A stretch of DNA of 64,000 bases from Deinococcus alpinitundrae (GCF_009982895.1 NZ_WXZL01000016.1:35198-99197), one strand, 5' to 3'; positions 26,618 to 38,114 are shown, numbered from the stretch's first letter. Notes: a model not told the origin generated them from the letters alone. Translations and numbers: made by a program.

Positions 26618-27366
26618 ACGATATGGGTGGTCAGCCGGTCGAGGCCCTCGATCTCGACGCTCAGGGTATCGCCCCGCGCCAGCGGCCCCACTCCCGAGGG
26701 CGTGCCGGTCAGCACCACGTCGCCACGCTCCAGGGTCACGTAGCGGGTCACGTACGTCAGAATCTGCACCACGTCGAAGATCATGAAGCTGGTGCGGCTG
26801 TCTTGTCTGGTCTCGCCGTTGATCAGCGTGCGAATCTGCACGTCGGTCGGGTCGAATTGGGTTTCCAGGGTCGGCCCCAGCGGGCAGAAGCGGTCGGCGG
26901 CCTTGGCCCGGAACCACTGCAAATCGGTTTTCTGGAGGTCGCGGGCGGTGAGGTCCAGGGCGCAGGTGTAGCCGAGAATGGCGGCGGGCACCTCCACTGG
27001 CGTCAGGTTCTTCGCCGTCTGGCTGATGACCAGCGCCAGTTCGCCCTCGAAGTGAAAGTTCTCGGACCATTCGGGGTACTGAACATTGCCGCCGTTCTCG
27101 GCCAGCGCATTGGCCGCCTTGAGAAACAGGCCCGGCTCGCGCGGCAGCTCGCCGGTGTCGTTGCCGAGTTCCTTGATGTGGTCGATGTAGTTGCGCCCCA
27201 CGCAGACGATCTTGCTGGGTTCGGCGGGAGCCAGCACTTGCACCCTGCTGAGTGCGACCGTCTCGCCGCTGACCTCGCCGCCCATGCCGGACGTGACCTC
27301 GATCTGCTCGCCTTCCAGGCGGCCCCAACGCGCGCCCGCTTCGTCCTTGAACCGGATCAGTTTCAT
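26614..27366 (-). CDS. fumarylacetoacetate hydrolase family protein
   Basis: The 250-residue protein has the FAH fold, with [15 protein letters not shown] and the acidic metal ligands in [11 protein letters not shown] and ALDLTARD. Family members cleave or hydrate beta-diketo or oxo acids in aromatic catabolism (for example acylpyruvases). The start is ATG 27366, since a TACACT -10 box lies seven bases upstream; TTG 27372 is unlikely. It forms an ATGA-overlapping pair with the rRNA methyltransferase gene, which is functionally unrelated. Confidence 0.89.
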   Translation of the reverse strand: MKLIRFKDEAGARWGRLEGEQIEVTSGMGGEVSGETVALSRVQVLAPAEPSKIVCVGRNYIDHIKELGNDTGELPREPGLFLKAANALAENGGNVQYPEWSENFHFEGELALVISQTAKNLTPVEVPAAILGYTCALDLTARDLQKTDLQWFRAKAADRFCPLGPTLETQFDPTDVQIRTLINGETRQDSRTSFMIFDVVQILTYVTRYVTLERGDVVLTGTPSGVGPLARGDTLSVEIEGLDRLTTHIV

Positions 27367-27373
27367 AGCCAAG

Positions 27374-27379
27374 AGTGTA
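27374..27379 (-). promoter_or_regulatory. -10 box TACACT of the FAH-family gene
   Basis: TACACT lies seven bases before ATG 27366 and excludes a start at TTG 27372, which would be too close. Confidence 0.5.
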
Positions 27380-27455
27380 GCGGGGTCCGGCTTCGCTTTG
27401 AGGAGAACGCTGCGTCAGCTCCCCAGTTCTGCTGCGTCCTCAGCGGCCCCAGCAC

Positions 27456-27461
27456 TACAAT
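27456..27461 (+). promoter_or_regulatory. -10 box TACAAT of the aminotransferase gene
   Basis: TACAAT, close to the TATAAT consensus, lies six bases before ATG 27468. Confidence 0.6.
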
Positions 27462-27467
27462 GCCCGC

Positions 27468-28904
27468 ATGACTTCTCCCTCATCCTCCGGCTTTATTCGC
27501 GCCGACGACGTGCTGGAGGGAAAACTCTCCGGCGCTCAGGCCACCGCGCTCGAAAAGCACTCGGGTCACGGCAAGCTGATCCGGCTCCTGGAAGTGGTCG
27601 GCGTGGGCGGTCCCTTCACGGTGGCCTCGCCCTGGGAACTGGATGACCAGCGCGGGCAGCGCATCATCAACGCCTCGGGCTACGCGGCGCTGCCGTTCGG
27701 CGACAACCCACCGGAACTCAATGCTTTTTTGCGCCAGGTGCTCGAACAGACCGATCAGGTGATGTTTGGCCAGCAGTCGATCACGACTTGGCGGGCGGCG
27801 CTGGAAACCAACTTGGTGCGGCTGCTGGCCCGCGAGAGCGGTGACCATCACGACTCGCGCGTCTTCTTTTCCAACAGCGGCGCGGAGGCCATTGAGGCGG
27901 CCATCAAATTCGCCCAGGCGGCCCGGCCCCAGGCCAAGTACCTGATCAACTTCACCCGCGCTTACCACGGCAAGACGCTGGGGTCGCTGGCCATCACGCC
28001 CAATCCCAACCTCCAGGGCCCGTTTCGCAACATTCTCAACCCGGCGGTGATCACCCTGCCGTTCGGCGACGCCGAGGCGGTCGAGCGGGCCATCAAGCGG
28101 GTCGGCGATCAGGTCATCGCGGTGGTGCTGGAGCCGATTCTGGGCGAGGCGGGCGTGCGGATTCCGCCGCCGGGTTTTCTCAAGCGGGTGGGCGAGGTGT
28201 GCCGTGCGGCGGGCGTTATCGTCATCGCCGACGAGATCCAGACCGGGCTGGGCCGCACCGGCCACTGGTTCGAGAGCGTGGCGCAGGGCCTCATTCCCGA
28301 CATCCTGACGCTGGCCAAGCCGCTGGGCGGTGGGATGCTGCCGGTGGGAGCCACCATCGTGCGCGACGAGATCTACAAGCCGCTGCTGGGCAGCATCGAG
28401 ACGGTCAAGCGCCACTCCAATACCTTCGGTGGCAACTCGCTGGCGATGGCGGTGGGCCTCAAGAGCCTGGAACTCCTGATCGAGAACGATTACCCGGCCC
28501 GCTCCCGGATGCTGGGCGAGCGCGGGCTGATCCGCCTCAAGGCCTTGCAGCGCCAGCACCCCGGCCTGCTCGAGGACGTGCGCGGCGCGGGCACCCTGTT
28601 TGCCATGAATTTCCGGCCTGTTGCCAAGTTGCCGTTCAAGGTGCAGGAAAGCCTCATCTCGGAAGCCACTGGGATGCTGGCGCTGGCGGCTTTCTACCGC
28701 CACGGGGTGCTGCTCAACTTCTCACTCAACGCGGCGCGCACCATGCGCCTGACCCCGGCCATGAACATGCCCCAGGAGCTGTTCGACCGGATGTTCGATC
28801 AGGTGGAGGCCGCCGCCGCCGATCACCCCAGCAGCTTCTCGCTGGTGCAGAAGTACGGGCTGCCGGAGTTGCTCACGCTGGGTCAGGCTGCCTTTCTGGA
28901 GTGA
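27468..28904 (+). CDS. class III PLP-dependent aminotransferase or amino-acid racemase
   Basis: Class III fold features are NSGAEAIEAAIKFAQ, IVIADEIQTGLGRTG and the PLP-binding Lys in LAKPLGGGMLPVG (residues ~280-292). The 478 residues exceed ordinary acetylornithine aminotransferases (~400) because of a ~70-residue N-terminal segment. This length is seen in 4-aminobutyrate aminotransferase-like proteins and in broad-specificity amino-acid racemases of the same fold. The substrate cannot be settled from sequence. It is leaderless from TACAAT. Confidence 0.85.
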   Translation: MTSPSSSGFIRADDVLEGKLSGAQATALEKHSGHGKLIRLLEVVGVGGPFTVASPWELDDQRGQRIINASGYAALPFGDNPPELNAFLRQVLEQTDQVMFGQQSITTWRAALETNLVRLLARESGDHHDSRVFFSNSGAEAIEAAIKFAQAARPQAKYLINFTRAYHGKTLGSLAITPNPNLQGPFRNILNPAVITLPFGDAEAVERAIKRVGDQVIAVVLEPILGEAGVRIPPPGFLKRVGEVCRAAGVIVIADEIQTGLGRTGHWFESVAQGLIPDILTLAKPLGGGMLPVGATIVRDEIYKPLLGSIETVKRHSNTFGGNSLAMAVGLKSLELLIENDYPARSRMLGERGLIRLKALQRQHPGLLEDVRGAGTLFAMNFRPVAKLPFKVQESLISEATGMLALAAFYRHGVLLNFSLNAARTMRLTPAMNMPQELFDRMFDQVEAAAADHPSSFSLVQKYGLPELLTLGQAAFLE

Positions 28905-28982
28905 GGTCTCCGCCGGGAGAAGCGGCCCGCCGTTCCCAATGCTGTAACAAGGCCGCTGGCTGGGGAAGCGTGGGGCGGGTGA

Positions 28983-28988
28983 TAGACT
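28983..28988 (+). promoter_or_regulatory. -10 box TAGACT of citrate synthase
   Basis: TAGACT lies nine bases before ATG 28998, slightly farther than the other leaderless boxes in this window. Confidence 0.45.
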
Positions 28989-28997
28989 CACGCCAAC

Positions 28998-30131
<1,134 letters not shown>

Positions 30132-30144
30132 CCCGCCGCACCCG

Positions 30145-30191
30145 GAGAGAAGGGCCGCCAGTTCAATTGCGCTGGCGGCCCTTCTCTCTTT
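30145..30191 (+). terminator. terminator after citrate synthase
   Basis: A 17-bp perfect stem (30145-30161 with 30172-30188) and 10-base loop are followed by TTTG. It may also serve the convergent CAP-domain gene. Confidence 0.85.
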
Positions 30192-30197
30192 GAACGA

Positions 30198-31367
30198 TTA
30201 GCGCGAGGTGCCGAAGTCCTGCACCCAGTACTTGCCGTAGCTGCCGCCCTGGACGTAGCCCACACCCAGTTCCTTGAGCGAGGCGTTGAAGATGTTCTTG
30301 CAGTGCCCGGTGCTGGCGATCCAGCCGTTGACGACCTCGGTCGGCGTCTGCTGTCCGGCGGCGATGTTCTCGGCCACCGAGCGCCAGATGTAGCCCGCCG
30401 CCGTGATGCGGTCGGAGAAGGTGCGTCCGTCGGGGCTGGTGTGCTCGAAATAATTTTTGGCGGCCATGTCGGCGGCGTGGGCCTGGGCCGAGGTCGTCAG
30501 CAGCGCGTTCCAGGTCAGCGCCGGGGCCGCAGGGTAGGCGACGCCGCCGCAGCTGCCGCCCTGGGCGCGGGCCAGGTTGGTGAGCCGCAGCACTTCCGCC
30601 ACGAAGTCGCCGTTGGGTACAGGGGCCGGTGCTGGCGTCGGGGCAGGCACAGGAGCGGGGGTGGGGGGAGGCGCTGGAACTGGTGCTGGAACCGGCGCAG
30701 GCGTAGGGGCTGGTGTGACAGGTGGGGCAGGAGCCGGTGTAGGTGCAGGCGTGGGGGCCGGAGCTGGAACCGGTGTGGGCGCTGGCGTCTGGGGAGGAGC
30801 GGGTGCCGGAGTCGGTGTCGGTGCCGGTGCTGGCGGTGGCACGGGCGCGGGCTGAATGGGAGCGGGTTGTGCGGGTGGGGGAGCAGGCGGCACCGGACTG
30901 GGCTGAACTGGGCTGGGCTGGGCTGGCGGCGGTGGGTCGGCCTGCACCTGCACACTCAGCGCGAACCCCCGCTCCGGGTGGGCGGTTTCGGTGATCTGCA
31001 CACGGGCCTGTCCCGCCTGGTGGGCACTGAGCATCCCGCTGTCGGTAACCGAGACGATACCTGCGTCGCTGCTCTGCCACCTCAGCCGCCCCGCTGCGGG
31101 AGCCTGGCCGCCCATCGTCGGGACCATCTGGAGGGTTTCGCCCACGCGCAGGCTCAGCGCTGCGGGCAGGGTGGCGGTGTCGAGGTCCGGGTCGGGCGCG
31201 GGTGTCGCAGGTGCAGGCGCTGGGGTTGCGGCGGGGGGGGAGGCCGCGCCGTGATTGCCCAGCAGTGCGCTGGGACTGGGCAGCGTGAGATTCTGCGATC
31301 CGCAGGCGTTCAGCAACAGTGCTGCGCTGGCAAGGAGACCGACCCGTTTCAAAACATTCACCGACAT
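30198..31367 (-). CDS. lipoprotein with Ig-like (BIG2) domain, Pro/Ala linker and CAP (SCP) domain
   Basis: A lipoprotein signal ends in LLNAC (Cys ~22). A BIG2-like domain follows (ALSLRVGETLQMVP to SAHQAGQARVQI, ~residues 60-135), then ~100 residues of PAP/PTP/PVP repeats, then a CAP domain (~260-389) with LTNLARAQGG, YFEHTSPDGRTF, AENIAAGQQ and GHCKNIFN, which carry the conserved His/Glu pairs. It is probably surface-anchored, with the repeat acting as a spacer. Bacterial CAP proteins are mostly of unknown function. A TAAGCT box is about ten bases before ATG. Confidence 0.88.
   Translation of the reverse strand: MSVNVLKRVGLLASAALLLNACGSQNLTLPSPSALLGNHGAASPPAATPAPAPATPAPDPDLDTATLPAALSLRVGETLQMVPTMGGQAPAAGRLRWQSSDAGIVSVTDSGMLSAHQAGQARVQITETAHPERGFALSVQVQADPPPPAQPSPVQPSPVPPAPPPAQPAPIQPAPVPPPAPAPTPTPAPAPPQTPAPTPVPAPAPTPAPTPAPAPPVTPAPTPAPVPAPVPAPPPTPAPVPAPTPAPAPVPNGDFVAEVLRLTNLARAQGGSCGGVAYPAAPALTWNALLTTSAQAHAADMAAKNYFEHTSPDGRTFSDRITAAGYIWRSVAENIAAGQQTPTEVVNGWIASTGHCKNIFNASLKELGVGYVQGGSYGKYWVQDFGTSR
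30600..30900. repeat. Pro/Ala codon repeat in the CAP lipoprotein gene
   Basis: Imperfect tandem units encode short Pro-Ala-Pro-Thr/Val blocks, giving low-complexity G-rich sequence on the plus strand. Such repeats tend to vary in length between strains. Confidence 0.7.
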
Positions 31368-31676
31368 GCGTCAGTTAAGCTTATATAAAGTACTGAAGCC
31401 ATGAAAAATACCCCAGAAGAAGCTGATTTTGGGAGATAGTTAAAATTCCTCTGACAGTTTTCTAACAGCTCAACCATCAGAAGAGAAGAAACCAACTTTT
31501 CTCTTGAATTGCTTTGAACTTGCAGCCACAGTGTAACCCAGGCACTTTAACATCCGAGGGGTGTGTCTAGATTTTCTGATTCGGTGTATCGAGGCATACA
31601 GAAAAAACCCGGCGAATGTGCAATCAAAATCTGCATCAACTCGCCGGGTAATACCTGGCTCCTCTGCTGGTTTTGC
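31368..31676. other. AT-rich intergenic region between divergent-side promoter and terminator
   Basis: Roughly 300 bases, notably AT-rich compared with the surroundings. They hold the upstream region of the CAP lipoprotein gene (TATATAAGCT near 31378-31387 on the minus strand) and, at the other end, the terminator of the downstream minus-strand gene. No coding potential was seen. Confidence 0.5.
31602..31649 (-). terminator. intrinsic terminator of the 31677-32129 gene
   Basis: On the minus strand ACCCGGCGA (31649-31641) pairs with TCGCCGGGT (31615-31607) and runs into six T residues (31607-31602). Confidence 0.8.
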
Positions 31677-32129
31677 TCAGGCTTTCAGGCCGTTGCTGCC
31701 CTGTAAGGTGCGCTCCACCGTCTCGGTGACTTCAGTCTCGAAGCGGCGCAGATGCTCGCGCAGGCGACTAAGCTCCACGCCGTCGAGGTCGGGCAGCCAC
31801 AAGACGCTGCGGCCCAGCACGGCGAAGGCCACCTTCTCCTCGTCATCCTCGTCCTCGACCGGGTCGAGCATCAAGGTGCCGTAATCGAGACCCTGGTTCA
31901 TCAGGTTCATGCCCATCAAGACCTCGGCAATCGCGTCTTCCTCGACGTACAGATCGAGGTCGAGGTGCAGCCGTACCAGCACGCCGCCCTGCTCGTCGGC
32001 CTCGGCGTAGAGGGCCACACGCGATTCACCGTCTTGCACCAGCGCGCCGTCGTCCATCATCTCCACGCTCAGCCCGCTGCCCTTCAGGGACGCCACGATG
32101 CGGTGAAGCTCATTCATGTTGCGGGTCAT
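31677..32129 (-). CDS. conserved acidic protein, possibly DUF2170/YbjN-like
   Basis: This 150-residue acidic protein has alternating strands and helices and a central acidic stretch (LDPVEDEDDEEKVAFA). The pattern, with GLDYGTLMLDP and ALGR-like segments, recalls YjfI/DUF2170 or YbjN proteins, but I cannot assign it with certainty. A near-consensus TATACT lies seven bases before ATG 32129, so the gene is monocistronic and leaderless, with a clear terminator. Confidence 0.6.
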   Translation of the reverse strand: MTRNMNELHRIVASLKGSGLSVEMMDDGALVQDGESRVALYAEADEQGGVLVRLHLDLDLYVEEDAIAEVLMGMNLMNQGLDYGTLMLDPVEDEDDEEKVAFAVLGRSVLWLPDLDGVELSRLREHLRRFETEVTETVERTLQGSNGLKA

Positions 32130-32136
32130 GGCGCGG

Positions 32137-32142
32137 AGTATA
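32137..32142 (-). promoter_or_regulatory. -10 box TATACT of the 31677-32129 gene
   Basis: TATACT (five of six consensus bases) lies seven bases before ATG 32129. Confidence 0.6.
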
Positions 32143-32221
32143 GCGCCTGACTTGCAGCGCGATTGGGCGCGTGAAAACCGTTCAGCAAGGGGTCCTCGCT
32201 ACCTTCTGCCGGGGCGGGTGT

Positions 32222-33055
32222 TCAGTCGTTGTTGCTGCCCGGCTTGCCGTTCTGCACCGTGTCCTTGGCTGGCCTGAGCGCCGACACCGGCACCCCCTGC
32301 ATGTACCCCGCGCCTGCCTCGCCCAGCACGTCCACGCTGGCACTCAGCGGGTGCAGCTTGACGACCTTGCCGCAGGCCCCTGACTCGGTGTGACACACGC
32401 GGGCGTTCTTGCGCGGCAACTCCTTGAGCAGCTCGACGTACTGGGTGTGCTCGTACTGCAAGCAGCACAGCAACCGGCCACACGGCCCACTGAGCTTCTC
32501 GGGGTTGAGCGGCAACTGCTGGTCGCGGGCCATGCGGATGCTGACCGGGGCAAACTCCTGAAGGTGGTTTGACGAGCAGTTCTCGCGCCCGCAGGCTCCC
32601 AGCGCGCCAATGATCTGGGCCTGCTCGCGCGGGCCGATGGCGACAAAGTTGACCCGCGCGCGGGTCTGCTCGCGCATGTCCTGAATCAGCGGGCCGAGTT
32701 CCAGCCGCTCCTCGGCGCTGTAACTGACCGTCACCAGCGCGCCGTCGAGGGTAAATTCGACCGCCACCACTTTGACCGCCAGCTTGCGGTCACGCGCGCG
32801 GGCGCGCAGCAGCCATTTGAGGTCCTCGCCATCGCGCTCCAGGCGTTGCCAGTCGGCCAGGTCTGCCGGGCCAGCGGCGCGCAGGATCATGCCGTAGCGC
32901 CCGTTGCCTTCCGGTTCGGCTTCGCCGCGCACAGTGGCGACTTCGGGGCCGCGCTTACCCTGCACCACCACCCGGCAGCCCACCGCGTGCGCTTCCTCGG
33001 TGAGCATCGAGTGCAACTTGGGGCTGCGTTCAAAACGAATCGGCTGAATCCACAC
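32222..33055 (-). CDS. PSP1 domain protein, RicT/YaaT-like
   Basis: The 277-residue protein has the PSP1 C-terminal domain with the cysteine-rich segments [10 protein letters not shown] and [13 protein letters not shown], as in Bacillus RicT (YaaT). RicT forms an iron-sulfur-containing complex that promotes RNase Y-dependent mRNA maturation. The function in Deinococcus is inferred. GTG 33055 is the most upstream plausible start; no clear ribosome-binding site or TANNNT box precedes it. Confidence 0.85.
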   Translation of the reverse strand: MWIQPIRFERSPKLHSMLTEEAHAVGCRVVVQGKRGPEVATVRGEAEPEGNGRYGMILRAAGPADLADWQRLERDGEDLKWLLRARARDRKLAVKVVAVEFTLDGALVTVSYSAEERLELGPLIQDMREQTRARVNFVAIGPREQAQIIGALGACGRENCSSNHLQEFAPVSIRMARDQQLPLNPEKLSGPCGRLLCCLQYEHTQYVELLKELPRKNARVCHTESGACGKVVKLHPLSASVDVLGEAGAGYMQGVPVSALRPAKDTVQNGKPGSNND

Positions 33056-33171
33056 GTTGCACCCAAGATGGCACGCTCAGGCAGTCGGCGTGGGGGGACG
33101 GGTCACGAAGGGCCGCCGGGCGGGCTTAGACTGACCTCAGCCTGAACCTCGAACACCTTTGGAGATTACCC

Positions 33172-34068
33172 ATGCCTGAGTCCGGCCCAGAACCGATCAA
33201 CACAGCACCAATCAGCACGGACCCGGTCCATCTCGAATCCGCCAGCCCGGACTCGCCCGAGCGTGCTTACAGCGACTTTACCCGCAGCCTGAGTTATGGC
33301 GACTACCTGCGAATCGACACCCTGACCAGCGCCCACCAGCCGGTGACCCAGGCGCACGACGAGCATCTGTTCATCGCGGTGCACCACGTTTCTGAAGTCT
33401 GGCTCAACCTGATCGTGCAGGAATTGCGGGCGGCCATGACGCTGCTCGCGGCGGGCGTGACCGACGCGCCGCTGAAGATGCTCAGCCGGGTGGTGCGGGC
33501 GCAGGAGCAGATGACCAACGCCTGGGAAGTGCTCAAGACCATGACGCCCGCCGATTATTTGCAGTTTCGCAGCGCCTTCGGACGGGCCTCGGGGTTTCAG
33601 TCGGCCCAGTACCGGATGATGGAATTTTTGCTGGGCAACCGGAGTGCGACCTTGCTGCGCCCGCACCAGCACCGCCCCGATGTGCTCGGCCCGCTGGAAG
33701 CCGCGCTGAACGCCCCGAGCTTGTATGATCTGGCCCTGCGCCTGCTCTCCGAGCGTGGGCTGAATATTCCGGCAGAGGTGCTGGAGCGCGACTTCGCCCA
33801 GCCGTACACCCAGAATGAAGCGGTGCTGGCCGCCTGGCTCACCCTCTACCGCGCCCCCGAGCGCTACTGGGACGTGTACGAGCTGGCCGAGAAGCTGCTT
33901 GACGTGGAAGACAACTTCCGGCGCTGGCGATTCAACCACCTGACCACCGTGGAGCGCACCATTGGGTTCAAGACTGGGAGCGGCGGTACCAGCGGCGCGG
34001 GCTACTTGAGAAAGGCGCTCGACACCGTGCTGTTTCCCGAACTGTGGCAGGTGCGAACGGAGCTTTAG
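33172..34068 (+). CDS. kynA: tryptophan 2,3-dioxygenase
   Basis: This haem enzyme opens the indole ring of tryptophan to N-formylkynurenine, the first step of the kynurenine pathway. Family elements are LSYGDYLRIDTL, HDEHLFIAVHHVSEVWL (distal pocket, ~residues 62-78) and HLTTVERTIGFKTGSGGTSG (proximal haem His). Its 298 residues are typical. GGAG precedes the ATG. No other kynurenine gene is nearby. Its TAG stop overlaps the pyrC stop convergently by four bases. Confidence 0.93.
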   Translation: MPESGPEPINTAPISTDPVHLESASPDSPERAYSDFTRSLSYGDYLRIDTLTSAHQPVTQAHDEHLFIAVHHVSEVWLNLIVQELRAAMTLLAAGVTDAPLKMLSRVVRAQEQMTNAWEVLKTMTPADYLQFRSAFGRASGFQSAQYRMMEFLLGNRSATLLRPHQHRPDVLGPLEAALNAPSLYDLALRLLSERGLNIPAEVLERDFAQPYTQNEAVLAAWLTLYRAPERYWDVYELAEKLLDVEDNFRRWRFNHLTTVERTIGFKTGSGGTSGAGYLRKALDTVLFPELWQVRTEL

Positions 34069-35318
34069 ATCTTCCGCTCGAACGCCACCTGACCGCCCAC
34101 CACCGTCAGCATCGGCCAGCCTTTCAGGTCCTGGCCCACCCAGGGATTGAACTTGGCTTTGCTCTTGAAGGTGGCGGGGTCGACACTCCGCACCGTTTCC
34201 AGATCGAGCAGGGTGAAGTCGGCGGGTTGCCCGGCCTCCAGACTCGGCGCGGGCCAGCCCAGCACGCGGGCCACATCTGTAGTCAGCAGTTCCACGATTT
34301 TTGCCAGGCCCAGTTCGGCCCCGAAGTTGGTCCACAGCAGTGGAAAGGCGATCTCGATGTAGGCGATGCCTGAAGGCGCTTGCAACATGTCCAGCTCTTT
34401 TTCGGCGCGGGTATGCGGGGCGTGGTCGGTGGCGAGACAGTCCACGCTGCCGTCTTTGAGACCCGCCAGCAGCGCCTGGGCGTCACTCTGGGTGCGCAGC
34501 GGCGGGGCGACCTTGTACACGGCGTCGAAGCTCCGCAGCGCCTCGTCGGTGAGCAGCAGGTGGTGGGGGCAGACCTCGCAGGTGATATTCACTCCCTGCG
34601 CTTTGGCCGCCTTGACCAGCTCCAGAGCGCGGGAAGTGGAGAGGTGCTGGATGTGCAGCCGCCCGCCGGTCATGCGGCAGATCTCGATGTCGCGGGCGAT
34701 GCGGGCTGCCTCCGCCGCCGCCGGATTACCGGGCAGCCCCAGCGCCTCGCTGACGAATCCCTCATTCATCACGCCGCCGGCCCGCAGGCCCGCGTCCTCG
34801 GCGTGCACGCTGACCACGATGCCCAGCGAGTGCGCGTATTCCAGACCCAGCCGCAGCGTGCGCGCGTTCTCGTTGGTGCGCCCGTCGTCGGTAAACACGG
34901 CGGCTCCGGCTTCGGCCAGCAGCGCCAGTTCGGCCAGTTGCTCGCCCTCTTGCCCGCGCGTCAGGGCCGCGGCGGGACGCAGGCGGGCCAAGCCCAGCGC
35001 GGCGGCCTTCTCGATCAGGGCACGGACGATGGCGGGGTCGTCCACCACGGGCGCGGTGTTGGGCATGGAAATGACGGTGCCGTAGCCGCCCGCTGCTGCC
35101 GCCGCGAGGCCCGAGGCGAGGTCTTCTTTCTGCTCCTGCCCCGGCTCGCGCAGGTGGGCATGCGGCTCGATGAAGGCGGGCACCAGGGTCGCACCGTTGC
35201 CGTCGAGGGTGTCACCCTCTTCTTCGAGGTTCCAGCCCTTGATCAGACCATTCTCAATCGTCAAGGTTTCGGGTTTGTCGGAATTGGAGCGGCGGATATT
35301 GGTGATGGTCAAATTCAT
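34065..35318 (-). CDS. pyrC: dihydroorotase
   Basis: Dihydroorotase cyclises carbamoyl-aspartate to dihydroorotate in pyrimidine synthesis. Zinc-ligand motifs are IEPHAHLREPGQE (DxH variant PHAH, residues ~51-63), the His in VSVHAED and CHHLLLTDE-like VCPHHLL, and the Asp in CLATDHAPHT. Its 417 residues match the bacterial class I enzyme. It is the last gene of pyrR-pyrB-ORF-pyrC and begins 2 bp after the orphan ORF. Confidence 0.94.
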   Translation of the reverse strand: MNLTITNIRRSNSDKPETLTIENGLIKGWNLEEEGDTLDGNGATLVPAFIEPHAHLREPGQEQKEDLASGLAAAAAGGYGTVISMPNTAPVVDDPAIVRALIEKAAALGLARLRPAAALTRGQEGEQLAELALLAEAGAAVFTDDGRTNENARTLRLGLEYAHSLGIVVSVHAEDAGLRAGGVMNEGFVSEALGLPGNPAAAEAARIARDIEICRMTGGRLHIQHLSTSRALELVKAAKAQGVNITCEVCPHHLLLTDEALRSFDAVYKVAPPLRTQSDAQALLAGLKDGSVDCLATDHAPHTRAEKELDMLQAPSGIAYIEIAFPLLWTNFGAELGLAKIVELLTTDVARVLGWPAPSLEAGQPADFTLLDLETVRSVDPATFKSKAKFNPWVGQDLKGWPMLTVVGGQVAFERKI

Positions 35319-35320
35319 GG

Positions 35321-35818
35321 CTATACCTCGGTCAGTTTGTCGTTGTAGATAATATGAGCAGTGATTGAAATGCCGTATTCCAACCCTAGGCCCTTATAAG
35401 AGAGGTCAAGTGTGCAATCACCTATCTTCCATATGGTTGCTTTACAGAGATAAGGAGCGCCATCCATATTGGAGCATTCCAATTCAGAGCCTTGCTGGAT
35501 CCCTAGAGTCTCTTCGAACTCTGCGGCGCAAGATTCATAATATTTGAAGTTGCTTTTATAATTCTCTTCAGCCCCTCTGCTATCCTTTTCTAAATTAAAT
35601 TCTCGAAAGAATAGACAAAACGTAAGTGTGTTTTCCAAAACGTTTGCCGCATGAAACACATTATTCCTGATCATTTCAAATCTTTTGCTTACAATACTAA
35701 AACCAGTCAATCTGAATTTATGTTGCATAACTCCCCTCTCGAGAGGCGCTTTTGATTTCGCAGCCCCTCGGAAGATGTCGATAACTTTCTCTATAGAATT
35801 TCGGATATCAGACGTCAC
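35321..35818 (-). CDS. low-GC orphan ORF inside the pyrimidine operon
   Basis: This 165-residue protein is not recognised. It has four cysteines, an N-terminal helical half (EKVIDIFRGAAKSKAP) and a C-terminal beta-rich half (DCTLDLSYKGLGLEYGISI), and no signal peptide or membrane segment. By eye its GC content is around 40% against well over 60% for its neighbours, with many AT-ending codons, which indicates recent acquisition. It starts at GTG one base after the pyrB stop and ends two bases before the pyrC ATG, so it is presumably expressed with the operon. Confidence 0.7.
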   Translation of the reverse strand: MTSDIRNSIEKVIDIFRGAAKSKAPLERGVMQHKFRLTGFSIVSKRFEMIRNNVFHAANVLENTLTFCLFFREFNLEKDSRGAEENYKSNFKYYESCAAEFEETLGIQQGSELECSNMDGAPYLCKATIWKIGDCTLDLSYKGLGLEYGISITAHIIYNDKLTEV

Positions 35819-35819
35819 T

Positions 35820-37380
<1,561 letters not shown>

Positions 37381-37392
37381 CTGGCTCCTTTT

Positions 37393-37410
37393 GGGCCTCA
37401 CGGGGCCGCG
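37393..37410 (-). promoter_or_regulatory. PyrR-binding hairpin in the pyr leader RNA
   Basis: The RNA GGCC-CCGUGA-GGCC (37407-37394) contains the PyrR core CCnGnGAGG (here CCCGUGAGG), and the flanking consensus pairs are replaced by complementary G-C pairs. It abuts the ribosome-binding site of the leader ORF, so bound PyrR should block initiation. Confidence 0.7.
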
Positions 37411-37463
37411 TTAAAAGTGCGTGGTTGGGTTGTGTACTCTCAGCAGCGCGTGGGCCGCCCGGC

Positions 37464-37492
37464 AGCATAGCGCAGCAGGAGGCCGGGGCCAA
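37464..37492 (-). promoter_or_regulatory. pyr operon promoter
   Basis: The -35 TTGGCC (37492-37487) and -10 TATGCT (37469-37464) are separated by 17 bases. Transcription would begin near 37457, leaving a ~77-base leader before the leader ORF. Confidence 0.65.
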
Positions 37493-37544
37493 GCCTGCCC
37501 AGGCGCATACAGCGACTCAGTTTGCGGCTGTGAAGGCCAACCCT

Positions 37545-38114
37545 TCAGCCCTGGGGCGTGGCCAGCGTTTCGTGAACGCCCAGCCCGTGACGGTAGACCA
37601 GCTGGCCGCCCAGAAAGCCCCCCACCATACTCAGCGCCAGTCCGCCGTTGGCCAGCCCCTTGCCCAGGAGTCGGCGGCCTCCCCAGCGGCTGAGCAATGA
37701 GGCGGTGTAGAGCAGCACGGCGGCGTCGTTGAGCAGCGCGTGAACCGTCGCCGTGCGGCGGGCCGCGCCCCGGGTGTTGCTCCAGTCCACGAGGCCGCTG
37801 GCAATGGTGCCCAGCGCTCCCAGCGTACCGGTCAGGAGGGCCAGATCGGCGGCCCGCGCGCTGCCCCGGGCCGGAAGGTGATCGAGCACACCCGCCACCA
37901 GCCAGCCGCCCAGCGGCAGATGCACCAGCAGCGGATGCAGCGGATGGCCGATGGTCTGGCCGTGCAAGAAGGCGATCACTGGCTTGGGGACGTGCTCTAG
38001 CAGCTCGTTGACCTTGCCCTGAAGCGCCTCGGCAAGCGCCTCTACAGCGGGATGATCGGTGAGGGCGTCTTCCAGACGGTCATTGATGGTCGAATCGCGG
38101 TGGGTGGTGGTCAT
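37545..38114 (-). CDS. DUF2231 family membrane protein
   Basis: The DUF2231 signature HPLHPLLVHLPLGGWL (residues ~57-72) is followed by about four transmembrane helices with the conserved SGLVDWSNTRG turn. Some members are annotated as redox or cytochrome-associated, but the function is unknown. ATG 38114 has a GGAGGCGAC site and is preferred over a codon 21 bases earlier. It is divergent from hsp20. Confidence 0.82.
   Translation of the reverse strand: MTTTHRDSTINDRLEDALTDHPAVEALAEALQGKVNELLEHVPKPVIAFLHGQTIGHPLHPLLVHLPLGGWLVAGVLDHLPARGSARAADLALLTGTLGALGTIASGLVDWSNTRGAARRTATVHALLNDAAVLLYTASLLSRWGGRRLLGKGLANGGLALSMVGGFLGGQLVYRHGLGVHETLATPQG

Noticed and set aside
26618..27328. N-terminal extension of the rRNA methyltransferase
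   Set aside because: The open frame continues upstream, but it lies in the wrong frame of the FAH gene. The ATGA overlap at 26614-26617 marks the real start.
30577..30855. Gly/Ala/Val repeat protein on the plus strand
   Set aside because: This is the reverse reading of the Pro/Ala codon repeat of the CAP lipoprotein gene.
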